Source: Plutella xylostella (taxonomy: Eukaryota > Arthropoda > Insecta > Lepidoptera > Plutellidae). Taken from it: a DNA stretch of 64,000 nucleotides. Where the stretch lies: positions 4,464,001 to 4,528,000 of the forward strand of contig NC_063995.1 of the NCBI RefSeq assembly GCF_932276165.1, written 5' to 3'. Below, one piece after another: positions 43,180 through 55,600 of the stretch. The notes under the pieces were generated by a model. It was not told the DNA's origin, searched no databases, and saw nothing but the letters and a program-made list of their open reading frames with translations. Both the position numbers and the translations under genes were made by a program. Numbering within the stretch: position 1 is the first letter of the stretch; each line of letters starts with the position of its first letter.

Positions 43180-44604
43180 TTTCCATTGTCGCTCCTGAAA
43201 AAAAAGAAAAGTATATAAATAGGGAAACTATATATAGCAGGCAATTGTTACCCAAATAAAAACCCTTAAAACCTCACATTAGGCGCATACAATGTAAGTA
43301 TTATGTCTGAGGTCTGATTGAAGCCGGAAGTTTCCAATGTGAAAATGAAACGGAGTGCCGGAAGCGGAAACACAGCAAGCTCTTTCTACAAAGAATCCGG
43401 TGTCGCCGTTTTGTCAGAGAACTTCAAATATTGCATTGGCTTTAATCTTTTATAGCCGTCTCTCTTTGAATGTAATTTCTTCCTATTGAAAGGAATTGAA
43501 CAATTGCACCGGACACTAATCGATATCTGTCGAGTCCAATAATACGGGCTCAGTTTAATATTGGCGCCTAGCGAGCGGCGTCTGGGGCGCCGCCGTGTGT
43601 CGTGAACAAAAGGTACCAGCTTTGTGGTTGTAACTCCTCGAGCGCCGAGTTCTACACGTCCCCGCGATTTTAAATCACGTCGTTGCCAGTTTGTGTGCAA
43701 ATCGATATCTGCGGTATTGAGATAAACCGGCGCGCCCGCCGCCGCCGCCGCCGCATCAAGTCGTTGGAGCTAATGTTTAGAGCTTCATTTTCTTGGTAAA
43801 CTCTTGCCGCGCCGCCCGTGATCAATTACTTAAGACCGGCTTTTGCGTTAAGGTTGTAAAATGTTTTTAATATTTCGCGGTATTTTAATTAACGTAACCT
43901 AGTTTTAAAAACATCTTGCCTTATTAAGCTCCAAAGTTTTAAATATATTATTTTACGTGTACCGTTACAATGTTCAAAATAATTATGAGGATAATTTCTG
44001 TATTATTTTATAAAACTTCATCTACAAATACGCGAAAAGTAAGAAATAATATAATTAACCGACGAGACTATAAACAAGAGTCTCCATGCGTGAAAGAATG
44101 TAGCAGCAGGACGCCCCGCGATCAATCAGCGAGCCACGCGGCGCCCGCAGTCACATTACCTATTTACCCAGCGGCCCATCTTGCACCCGACTCCATGATT
44201 TATCACTATTCCCGCCACCTCACACACACACACACTATCCCACATTACAACGACAAATTAAATAACAATTCTACTTTCATGAAAATGCGCACAAATAGCT
44301 TCCTTCTCCATTCGTTCTGTCTGCAATATGATCAAGTTATGGATATTTTATGCATTGCCTTATGAACGATTCTCTCGGCAATACAATGAGATAGCTAGCA
44401 ATCTTTCAAGCGCTACGGAGCGGAATCGCATTAGTCCGAATGTCTCGTCCCAGCAGTCACCTGCGGGCTTCGGTCCTGCAACTTGTGCACGTGGGGATTT
44501 GAGATGCCGTGTTACCGAAGTTCCTTGTCTAAAATGTGTTCTAGCTATACCTGATTGAAAATCCCAGTTGGCTAGGTATATATCCGAATAATATGCTTGG
44601 TATT
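43180..44604. other. Upstream region of GABA-B-R1
   Basis: Presumed promoter and 5' leader area. GC-rich islands at 43040-43140 and 43570-43760 (with a GCC run) alternate with AT-rich sequence. No TATA box or initiator can be assigned with confidence. Confidence 0.35.
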
Positions 44605-44619
44605 ATCCTAATCCTAACT

Positions 44620-44822
44620 TCCTAACTAATATTATAAATGCGAAAGTAACTGTGTCTGTCTGTCTGTCTGTTACTGTTTCACGCCAAAACTACTGAACGT
44701 ATTTGAATGAAATTTGGTATACTTACGGTCTAGACCCTGGGAAAGAACATAGGCTACTTTTTATCCCGGAATTCCCACGGGAAAACTTTTTATGGCGAAG
44801 CGAAGCGCGCGGGAACAGCTAG
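44620..44822 (+). mobile_element. Helitron-like non-autonomous element, copy 4
   Basis: Same family as at 5342, with four GTCT units and the same CTAG 3' end. As in copy 3, TCCTAA is reiterated before the 5' end (44606, 44612, 44620). Confidence 0.85.
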
Positions 44823-47800
44823 TTAATATATACTTGCAGATTTGTAATCTGAATGAGACGCATAAAATAAGCTAAAACCAAAATTGTCTGCAGCAAAGCT
44901 TCCTATGATGCCTTCTCATGATTTTGTGTTGTGGTACTGTGGATCCTACTTTAAATCCAATAACATTTGACGTAGTTTCGATGTACTGCGCTAGTGCCGT
45001 ATGCGTATTCTAGTTCAGCAGGCGGCAGGCCCGGCGGCGCACTCATGACTCACAAATGGAGTAAACTACAAATTGCGGCACGTCCAAGATCTCGCTAGGT
45101 ATATTTATTCTAACATTGATCGATGATTAAACGATTTAAAAACGAATCATAAAACAAACGTAGATAAAGTGAAATCATTTCCGTCACAAGGTACCTACTA
45201 ATAAAATATCCATTTACTAAGTGCTCAATTTGTAAACGTTTTATCCTTAACTTCCATTAAGGGATTGTTAAATTGGAATGTATTTTTACATATCTTTTAT
45301 TTAAAATCAAATGTTCCATCCTATAATAATAAAAGCCCATTTCAATAGGATTTCCCTAAACCATATTTTTTCAATGATTGTTACTTTGCAACTACAGCAG
45401 TTTTTATTAATTTATTGCATACCTATACTGGCACTATAAAATGGAATTGGTTGTATACTAACGTTAATTTATTGTCAGTTTGCGTTTATTCATGTGGCCT
45501 CAAACTGCATTGTATAAGTATATATAAATTACATAATGTTTCAGTTACCTTTATACTATACTTACTAACTTGCTTGCCCGCGGTTTCGCTGTTCCTAAAT
45601 GACACAGCGTTATAAATATAATTTCAAAGCGATAGTCTTTCCCAAATTAATCGGATTCAATCGTAACTCCGACATTTATCTCGCAATGGCCACAAAAGGA
45701 TCGAGAGAGCCTAATACAATCAGCTTCAGCTATTGCCGCAATTTCAGAGGAAATCACATAAAAAGGTTTCCTTCGCCGCTGACCCACCTGAACCGAGCAT
45801 TTGCAACGTTTTTTTTTTTGTAATTTATTTAATTTTGTATACTAAGCAAGCCTTTTTGTAAATGTTGCAAACCTATTTAAGTATTTTATAATAAGCTTCT
45901 CAGATTTAATAAAATAAAAATAATGTATTTGAAAAGTAGTATAGCACGAAGTCATGACACGTTATATTGTGATTTATGTAACCTTTGAGCGTAACATAAT
46001 GAAATGAAACCCGTAGATATTGGAAGACGTACTGCTCCAACATCGTGATACATAAATCTACCGGAATTTAATTTCTACCCCGCCCTATCTTATCGGCGGA
46101 TCTCACGACCGCTGTAACAGGTACCTTACTGAACTTTGGGAATCCTAATAAAATTAAACAGCGAATTATAAGAGACGGCGGTTGGGAACCAATATTTATT
46201 AAAGTGGCCCGTTTTACTACAGCCACTACTTACGATCCTGGGATTTAATAAAATTATTCAGAAAAGACCCGGAAAAAAGGTTTGAAAAATTGGTGGCCCA
46301 TGTAATGGTAAGATCCACAGCGACATTACCGAAAAGGTAAAGTTGATATCACAGAAAATTATTTATAGAAAAGTTTATCAAAGGTTTCAGTTCTTTGTGG
46401 TATGAAAAGTACTCATGGTATTTTTTTACGTTTTCAATAAGCTAAGAGCACTTTCATCTAAGAGCAGCCGCTTGTGCAAGGTTTAATTAATAAACGTTGT
46501 TTGGTTTCGCAATTTGTTATACTTTAATAAATAGTCTATATTTCTAAAACATTTTTACGCAGATGGGAGATCCAAGTGCTCGTATATTAGGTATGTCAAC
46601 GATTTTCTCACTTCAAAGATCTTCATACGAGTAAAGTGCTTTATTATGTAGAGAGGATGACGCTGAAGTGTATTATTTCCATAAATAAATTCATTGTTTT
46701 CATAAATAAGTGACGATATACGAGATGATAAACCACTGAGCTTTCAGCCGGCTTTAGCGTCAGCCACGTATGACGTCAGCTCTCGTTTTGTATGGAACTG
46801 CACTATTTTAGTCCGTTTGCTTCATAGAATCTATTGTTTTTCAAAGAAAAGGAGTAGAAGTGATAACAGAATTCAGTATTGAATTATAAAAATATGCCAT
46901 AATTCATTTCCCTGGTTACTAGATTTAAGGTACAAAATTAGGTATAATGAACGTCGATAGCTCGTACAATAATAATTTCATCAGCAACGTTGAAGATATT
47001 TATAACACAACGACATAATAAATCGTGGGAATCCACCAAATGTCTGCGAGTACCGGTACAACAATAGGCTAAAAATACGTACAAAATGTTTTAATGAATA
47101 CTGTATTAAAATTTATTGTTATTTTAAAATTACATCATAAATTATTTTCATCGTATGAAGACACAATAGGTACGGAGATTTTGGGACGTGGAGCGTGCGA
47201 TCGTGTGCGTGCCGCGTCTTGCAGCCGGAGTAGCAGGCTCGCGGCGCCGCCCGCCCGCCCCGGCGCCCACGAATATGCGGATAATTACATCTACCGCAGA
47301 GTGCCTACTTCATACACACTTCGTTCCCCCACTGTCGGCACTAACAACCTTACCTCGTCTATAGCCACTTCATTTTTCAAAGAACATTTGCCGAAATAAC
47401 ATTAGGTTAAAGAGAAACTAATGAAAGGAAACGGGATCGTTACAGTTTGCAATTTGTATCTCGACGCGGTGAAGAACGCGACTCAATGGAGCACTCCGTA
47501 ATGAGGCAGCGAGCGAAAAAAAATGTCTCGTTGAATTATTTTTTCTTCAAAATCGTTCCTTTGAAGCTTGCACCATGAAAAGCCCGTGAGTCGTTTAATA
47601 GTCCATCCATGTCGCGACCGATTGCAATATAAATGAGCCTTGACGAGCTCGCGGCGCGGGTCTCGAGTGGGCTCGGAAGAAATAAAAACACACGTCCCCT
47701 TTGTTGCAGATGCAGATGCCCCCTTTGCTACTGTCATTTCGAATTCATGGCCCGACTGACGGTGAAATTTTATCACAGAAGTCAAATGCGGGGAGGCGAG

Positions 47801-50800
47801 TGAAGTCAAAGTGGAGGAGGTAATATCATTCAGGCACGTACAGCTCTTGTTCGTTTTTCAGAATCGCGACGGACGGTACACCGCTGACATGTCCGCTGTC
47901 GCTGCAGGCTCGGGACCGCTGACACGGACATACAGCTAGTAAAGTAGGTTTATTGTATCAAAAGTATAAATACAAAAAAGGTGTAGTTATTAACAAATCA
48001 TACTAAAGGATATTCGTATGTTTTCGAATATTTCACTGGAAACAGTAACTAACATAAATGAACAAATGAATGAATCAGACAGTTTTTTTCCGTATGCTTT
48101 CTAATATTTTCATTGGAAACAGAAACTAACTATGATAGTTATTTTTCATTTAATCAGGAAGCGGGTGCGGTTGGAGCAATCAGAGCGTAATATCGGCACA
48201 TCCCGCGAGGTATGAATAGCTGCTCCTCAAAGAGCCGTTCAGAGGCTATTGCGAAATACCTTCTCTCAAACTTCAGTTGAAGCGACATCCATTAAATTCT
48301 CGTAAACAATGTCGGATAAAATACCTACGTACCTACTTAGCTCTCAAACAACGGCAGCGCAGACACTCCATGAGAATCTCTCCGCTTGACAAGAGAACAA
48401 TCCATGACGCCATTGTGAAAACTAACAATGAAATCATTAGAAACAAAATATTTTTTAATACATTCATTTGCTTCTTTTGAGGAAGTTTGTCTCTTGCCTC
48501 TGAGCAGTAAGGGCTTCTTTAACATTGTTTCTAGTTAGTTTTTGTATAAGTAAATTAAGTTATATTCTATTCTAATAATAAAAGCATGTATATGGAAAAA
48601 CGCACAAGGAAACATGGAAATGCATACTGAAATTGCGATAATTGCGGTATTGCTGCATTTTGGATACGTTGTTTGGGATCCTTGTCATAGGCAAAGTAAA
48701 TAAGCCGCCGCTTGCGTCGGCGCGGCCCGCGCGGTGACTAGAGGAAAAGCAATTAGCTAGAATGCAAATAGCGAAATGTATTGTGTTCAGTACATTTACA
48801 TAGAGAGCGCCACCCAGCGTGCCGCGTGCTAGCTTCCGCTCCAAACTTCCATCGTAAAGCTAAAAAATAATTGCTCCACTCATTCCACTTCAATTGCTCC
48901 GTTAAAAAAGTCTATTTCTCCTCTCTTTTATTTTTATTCACTTGGGAGCTCAGTTTTAGCAATATTTAAGAGTTTCGCTCAAGTTTTGTTACAGCGAGAT
49001 TGAATGGGGGAAATGGGGCGCTTAAATTACAGGCACCTGTAAATTTTATGGATTTGTTGGATCGGATTTTGTTTTAGTCAGCAATGGCGAGATAGACCAT
49101 GATTACTCATGACATAACCGTTATAGTGCGGAAAAAAATAAGTAAAATAAGAGATCTACCTGTTAATGCACACCAAAATATAGGTTAATTAGGTATAATA
49201 TTAAGTGACTTAGGTTTACTATTCATTTCCTTTTTTTTAATTCTTTTTTTGTACACCTTATTACCTTTTTTTCCTGTACCTCCTGCGGGTTGACTGGCAG
49301 AAAATGCTTTTAGCATTAAGTCCACCCTTTGTACTTTTATTTGTAATATTTGTACAATAAAGAGTTAAATAAAAAGAAATAATAAAATATGCGGCCACAG
49401 GGAGTGTTTTTAAAGGCACCATACAAATAAAGTCACACAAATTCCTGATATTATACATTAAAGCCTAATATGTACACGAAGTATTTTTTCAGGAAACCGT
49501 AATAACGTGTCATTCTCCGAGATTTATTGTGCTCCCCGAGTGCAGGACGACGCGGAACAGTTCCACTCAAAACAAAGAAACACGTAATGGAGGAGACCTG
49601 CGCTGCAGTCGTACCACAATCTATAAACTAGGTTATACTGTAGCGCTGCTGTTCTGTCACATTCACATAAAAATACAGTATCACTATTATAAAAAAAATA
49701 TTAACGGAACCCATTAGGTACTTTATAGTTTAAAAATATTATAAGTACCCAAACAAATATAAAATCATCGGCATGAATTACACCATCATCATCATCGTCA
49801 GTAATCGATTATCATGTAAAACACAGGAGTGCACAAAAGTAGCCTACCTGAATGTAACACTGTAAGTATTTAATATTGACGCGATAAGAATAAGATGAAA
49901 AATAAGAATACTGAATTGCTCGTGCAGTCGTGGCTTTGTGAGTGAACAGTAGGGCCCCTGGCTACACGTGGCCCGCGGTGCCATTCTGTAGAATCACATT
50001 TTGCTCTCGAGTCTTGACCGCAGGGACTTTAATAAAGATTGCAAAACTATTTCCACAATTTTATTTTGCGACGACCTATCTATTTATTTTTGTCTTATTT
50101 AAACACCGTAGTAACATAACCACCTAGTAATAATACATGAGTAGACTGTGCCACGTCAGGACAAAAGTTATAGTCAAAATTTATAATATAAGGGTTCAAG
50201 GAAGATAGGTTCTGTAATCTTAATTTATCGAGGCACCATAAATTGTATTACCGACAGTTTAACGACAGTGGAGCTGTAATAAAACGCCTGAGCCGAAACC
50301 GTACACTTGACCCTTTGGTTCCCTCATAACATGTCATATATTATATGTACATACTTAACATACATTTACCTGCCATTGCCTATGTAGGTATGCTCCGCAT
50401 GTATCACAAATTGATTATTCTTATCGTGATGTTTATGTTTATCATAAAAAAGACTACGCGTTGCTACGACTTTGCTACGAACTCGTAGCATGTGCTACGA
50501 AAGCGTAGCAGAATGCTACGAAAATTTGGTCTACAGTTTAAGAAACAATTTGTTAAGTACTTTTTTATTTTCTGATATTATTACTGTAAATTTTAATATT
50601 CATTCGCATTATTTGCGGTGAGGTGATGAGGGCCAATATCCAGTAATTCTCGATGAACACCGATGAGGTAGCAGTAGTGCACATTGATTTCCTGAGGGCA
50701 AGTTCCAGAAGGACGTCCGATCTCTTCCCTGATTGGTCGATAATATGAGCGTGCCCCGGGGAGCGCGGATGAGCGATCAGCCGGTCCTCACTCCGACAGA

Positions 50801-51059
50801 ATAAATTAAACGTCAAATTCAAGTTTCCCTTTATTGAAAACTTGGCTTTGCTTGTGTTTTCAATTACATTCTTAAAGAGGGTTTCGTCCATTCGTAGGTA
50901 TAGGTATGTATATTTTTTTATTTTGATTTGGGTATTCTATAAATATAATATTTCTCCAAGCTCTCGGGTGTAACAGGTATTAATCAAGATCAAATAATTA
51001 TACAAAGTTTGAATTTGTTACAATGTGAGACATAATTATTACATTACTTCTAGTAATGG
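44823..51059. other. Intergenic region between the two genes
   Basis: About 6.2 kb, mostly AT-rich. No coding sequence is recognised. A GC-rich patch at 47170-47280 and several long A/T runs are present. Confidence 0.4.
50455..50530. repeat. Cluster of GCTACGA / TCGTAGC words
   Basis: Six copies of GCTACG(A) or its complement CGTAGC in about 75 bases, alternating in orientation and able to form several small stems. Probably a mobile-element end. Confidence 0.7.
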
Positions 51060-51076
51060 ACATAAGGATTACAAGT

Positions 51077-51082
51077 TTTATT
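51077..51082 (-). terminator. Polyadenylation signal AATAAA of the six-cysteine gene
   Basis: AATAAA on the minus strand, 11 bases past the TAG, inside ATAAATAAAACT. Its position implies a very short 3' UTR. Confidence 0.6.
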
Positions 51083-51092
51083 TATTACACGT

Positions 51093-51464
51093 CTACGAAA
51101 TATATTCTCTTAACTTTTTGTCGTTCAAAATTCGCTCTATTGCATCATATAAGCTAATATTTTTTGCATTACTGACTGCTTCCTTAGATACTTGTAATCT
51201 TTCATTTATAGGTTTAGGTTGAATGTTTTCCTGACTTTCTATATTTTTCGCAATGTAGCTTTCGCGAAGATTTGTCGATTCTTTAAGTTTCTTATTTCTT
51301 TTCCCGTACCCATGAACCACGATTCCTTTGCCGCCAAATTTTTGTTGATTGGAACTCCAAGGGTAGCCCGGGTGGCTTGTTATTCCATATTCTGACAGGT
51401 CCCGTGGTTTGAACTTGTTCCAGCTAAAACAGCACACCTCGGTTATGCTCATGCAGCCGTGCAC
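51093..51464 (-). CDS. Exon 3 of the six-cysteine secreted protein (aa 105-227)
   Basis: Acceptor GGTTGCAG|GTG, phase 0. It encodes VHGCMSITEVCCFSWNKF (last three cysteines), SEYGITSHPGYPWSSNQQKF, then GKGIVVHGYGKRNKK, and a lysine/asparagine/glutamate-rich tail ending LNDKKLREYIS and TAG at 51093-51095. The open frame of 123 codons in AT-rich DNA and the adjacent polyadenylation signal support it. Confidence 0.8.
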   Translation of the reverse strand: MHGCMSITEVCCFSWNKFKPRDLSEYGITSHPGYPWSSNQQKFGGKGIVVHGYGKRNKKLKESTNLRESYIAKNIESQENIQPKPINERLQVSKEAVSNAKNISLYDAIERILNDKKLREYIS

Positions 51465-52660
51465 CTGCAACCAGCAGCAATATCAGCTCACTATGCATTA
51501 TGTATTGTATGTGTTATGGAAGTGATCGCAAACTTACTGACCTCCGTCAGGTACGGCTCGCCGACGCACAGTCTCTTCTGTATACAGATGCCGCCTAATT
51601 GCCAACACGGGGTGGTTTTCATAGACCCTGTAAGTAATGATGTATGAAAATAGTTTGTGTTTTAAAAAAAGTCAATACCCCAAATACGAGGCATTGACAG
51701 CAGGGGCCCACAATGCCCCGCAAGGCTAACACGGGTCTCTCATTGTATTCGTAGCCTCGAGCGATCTTGCGTCGTCTTTGACATACAACAGCTAGCCGCA
51801 ATTTGGGAGCGACTCTAAGATATCATAGAAACTCCCTTCGACCGCGCCACTGTTATACTTACTACGTCATCATAAAGAGTTAGGCTGTTGATATCGAAGC
51901 AGCGCAGCTATCATTTTTTACATCATATAGTTTTGTTTAACCAATGACACGTTATTACATTTACTTGGCTGGAAAAAATATTATGAGTAAATTCGCTCAA
52001 TTTCTGTCCTGGCGGACGATGTTACCTATGACTGCTATCAGTGCCTACCTAAGTAAGGCGAACATGTTATCATTGTTATGTTATGTAAACGTAGACTGCT
52101 AGTCGACAGCTGCTATTTCAGGTGTCATGGGAGCAAAGGATAATATGGCGAGTCGCGGCATCTGTATTGCTAATGGACAGCAACCGCTTGTGTTCGGAAA
52201 TGTATTTAAAAGGTAGCTCCTACATAGCCACCATTGACTTATTCTGTCTCGTATTATTAGAGCTTATTCGCTGCAACACATCGAAACTTAGGTGTGCGTA
52301 ATAAAAGCCAGCCAGCCTCAAGGCTTTTTCGTCGAACAACTTTTAAAAGTATTCTACATAATTATCTACTGAAGGGTTCATTTACTTCTTGAGAGATCAG
52401 ATTTTGGTATATGTAGAATATGAGGAGCGCTTACTGCGGCCGGGCGCGGCCTGCTGCTGCACGAGCTCGCGCAGCGCGGCGTGCGTGGCGCTCAGCTCGG
52501 CGCGCAGCTCCTCGTACTCCGGGTCCGCCGACAGGTCCCGGACGGGGTCCGCCTCCAGCTTCCTCAGCAGCTCCTCGTCCACCTCCCCCACCAGCGCCCG
52601 CCCGTCCTCCACCTCGTCCCCGACAACACACGCCAACAGAACCAACCAATACAATATCAT
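51093..52660 (-). CDS. Secreted six-cysteine protein, whole gene span (3 exons, 227 aa)
   Basis: A joined frame of 226 + 86 + 372 nt. Seen: signal peptide MILYWLVLLACVVG; an acidic region (about 15-70) with helix-forming ELRAELSATHAALRELVQQQ; a basic step GRRSMK; a cysteine module (83-116) spaced C-x6-C-x5-C-x11-C-x6-CC with GG before the second cysteine; then a glycine/aromatic stretch ending GYGKR (157-160) and a basic, polar tail. The spacing resembles beta-defensins and, with a short loop, clip domains, which share a disulfide pattern with big defensins. There is no protease domain. The stop is followed within 11 bases by an AATAAA signal. Likely extracellular: antimicrobial, clip-like regulator, or prohormone. 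I do not recognise a named family. Confidence 0.72.
51542..51627 (-). CDS. Exon 2 of the six-cysteine secreted protein (aa 76-104)
   Basis: Acceptor ATTACTTACAG|GG completes the codon from exon 1. It encodes SMKTTPCWQLGGICIQKRLC and VGEPYLTE. The donor GAG|GTCAGT (phase 0) is chosen because it alone continues into the cysteine frame of exon 3. A stronger-looking GTAAGT four bases on would break the frame. Too short to stand out as an open frame. Confidence 0.7.
52435..52660 (-). CDS. Exon 1 of the six-cysteine secreted protein (aa 1-75)
   Basis: The ATG at 52660 is preceded by GTTGAAAGA and opens the signal peptide. The exon is GC-rich and codes the acidic, probably helical pro-region (EVDEELLRKLEADPVRDL and AELSATHAALRELVQQQ). 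Donor CCGCA|GTAAGC, phase 1; joining to exon 2 creates an arginine codon. Confidence 0.75.
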
Positions 52661-55600
52661 TCTTTCAACATTTTACAGCGCCGAATGACCAACTTTTAAT
52701 AATATATCGCCATACCTTGTGCAACCACTGATTTATGTCGCGTTTTATTGCCGTTTGTTAAACGATTTTGTGCTACGTGTTTATTCGATTATTTTATTTA
52801 AAAACAGCAGGTTATAAACTTAATGGAAGATTTAGTGCTCGTTTCACAATAGCTGGATAAAAGCTATTTGGGTCATAAAAGTCATGCTGTCACTGTAGAA
52901 AAAAACTCAATTTTAGAGAGTGATAACGTGATTTTTATCTTGGACATTACCTTCACCCAGACATTGTGAAACAAGCAGGTACAATGTTTATTATACCTTG
53001 TTTATATTCCACTTTTATCTGGATGTCTGGCGTCGAGGTTATTATTTTAGTTAACTTTTGTGTCGAGGGGCCAGCGGACAGTTTGAGTGTGGGCGGGTGT
53101 TTATATGACCTGACACTCACAAAATATTACTGAACTGAATTTAACTCAAAACCCTAAATAATATACAGTATGTACAATCATAACAACAAGATATCATTAT
53201 GTTTAACTTAATAAGACTTTAGATTAGATCATTAATTAGTTTAATTACTTAAACTCTTACTCAGATTTGACACCCAAAAGCTTTTTGTACAAATATACAA
53301 TTCTTTGCGGCACTCCAGTTTACATCGTATCGGCCCCGCGCGGTCCCGGCCGCGGCTCGCGGGTCGCCGGTCGCCGGTCATCCTCATGAATTATTAACCC
53401 TGCACAGAATCAATCGCCCGCCACAACGCCGCCGGAAAATCGTGTCCGATGTAAGCTTTCGAACGAGCCTCGCGCCGGAAACTCCGCGCGCTAAATCTCT
53501 AAAATTACACTTTTCCACCGGGAGCCGTCAGCCGCGACGCGAACATTGGCAGCTTTTGTGATGTTATCATGTCAACGTTTGTGATTCAAGCTTACATTGC
53601 TACTGCATTTTGTGTCTTAACAACTACAAATCTGGTTTATTTTCGTCTGATGTATGAACAATTGTACAGGTCATGAGTTAACAGTACCAACACTCGTATG
53701 CGTAGTACGCGGAGGTGGCTAAACAGTATTTTATGTGAGGTGGATCGTCGGCTCAGCCCGCGACGTGATGCGTCTCGACTAATGGCCGCCTCTTTGTCCG
53801 CGCGCTACTCGCGTGACCCTAAGAAAGACCTTTCACTTTAACACAATGTTGTATTAGTTTAACGGAATGGAACGTTCCCAGTAATCGTATCGGATGAAAT
53901 GAAATTGGAAATGGTTTTCAGAATTTTTAAGAATATGTACCTACCTACCTACTAAAAATATATAAGCCCGCTCCTAAATTTGATAAAGAATTAAATTATG
54001 CTTAAATAAATAACCCAATTTAGTTGTACAGGCTCGTCCCACGTCTGAGTGTAAATTGAAGATAAATAAATTAGCTTTTTCGACAGCGTAGTGGAGGAAA
54101 TTACCAAGTTATGTAAAAGGTTTTTCATCCATGAATGCTTGCACGTTTCTTTACAGGGATTCAATTTATATTTTTCATTTATACTTACAGGTTGTGCAAA
54201 TACGAATCACCAAAAGGGGATCACATAAACAATTTGAGTTTTAAATAATTTCGTCTACATTTAAAAATGACAGGAATAAAATATTTTCAGGATAGTTTCA
54301 AAATTGTACTGTCTCATTGTATTTGGAAAATTTTAGGCATTTCGTAACACCCTGTGTTCTACGTCATCGGCAGCGGGGGCTCCAACAAAAGTATTTATAA
54401 CTTGTTTGCATCTCCGCCGACAAAGGGTGTTGATTAATAGTCTTATGAATGACACTGAGCTCATTCTCGCGCGTAAACAACAAAGTTTCCCTCGATCGCT
54501 TTCGTAACTAAAGCGCCTAATTGTGCTAAGTCCGTTGTGACGGGGTGTTTGCTCACAGACGGAAGTGCGGTCGATCGATGCGAGCGCTTCCGCGATGAGT
54601 ATTGAAATCTTATCAGCAGGATATAGGTCCCGGCGGTCCTGTTCCATCAGAATATTCATCTTTTGCTGAGAGGTTTTAAAGTACAGGTGCGCGGGGTGCG
54701 GCGCGGGGCGCGGGGCGGGGGAGATGACGCGCCTCGGTGGGGCCTCGGGCGCACGGTACAAGAAACATGCATTATGAACCCTAATGCAACAACCTGAGAC
54801 TAAATTAATTATTAAGCTAGTTGTTTGGCACAAAGGGCCCTCAAGAGAGTGGTAATATTTGAGTCTGTTTCAAAATTCAGTTTAAAGTTTTGTCTCCTGA
54901 AACGTGTCGTTTAATGTATGTTAGTTCATATAGTTATAATAAATTTTAAGTAGGTACTTAATTTACTTAATATTTAACTATTCATAATAGCTACTGATAG
55001 TATTAAACTTTAAGTAAACAAACACAACTTCTTTTCTTAATATCTCCCTTTTGAAACGGTTAAGTGATACGTAGGAAGTCTCGAGCAATATTTCTATACA
55101 CCGCGAGGAACAATGCATCACGTCAGACGCACAAAGATACAGGATGTGTAAAATAAGTGCGCCCACAATGGGCATCGGGTTACGGTCGCCAGCGCCGTGC
55201 CTCGAACACCACTCGGAAACTGTAAGAGGGTTAATGTTCGTTCGCCGCCGGTTATCTCGCTTAATGACCAGGAGGGTCACTCTACCTTACGAAAAAAATA
55301 TTCAAAGCGCTGCTGCGCTAACCACGACTCTACCTCGTTCTGTTAAACGTACCATTTGCATGATCATTTTAACACGTTATTTAACAAACTAGAGTAAACC
55401 TGAGTGCACTGGCACTGCAATAATTATTTACCTGTGCATATGGCCTGCAGTCGACGGTGCCGGTTACATTTGTGGTTGTAAAACTATTTAAGGACATCAA
55501 CCAGGAAATGTCTAGCACAAAAAATAATTACCTACTTAATTCCAGAAATTCATGTCAGTGGTATAATTATCAGCACACAGCGGAGAATAAATTCATTTAA

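Noticed and set aside
50565..50891. 108-codon minus-strand open frame downstream of the six-cysteine gene
   Set aside because: No recognisable motif, signal peptide or splice context; composition like the flanking intergenic DNA.
52420..52731. Plus-strand proline/arginine-rich open frames
   Set aside because: Antisense shadow of exon 1 of the six-cysteine gene; low-complexity composition.
54333..54833. 166-codon minus-strand open frame
   Set aside because: No signal peptide or motif, mixed low-complexity composition, no splice or homology support.
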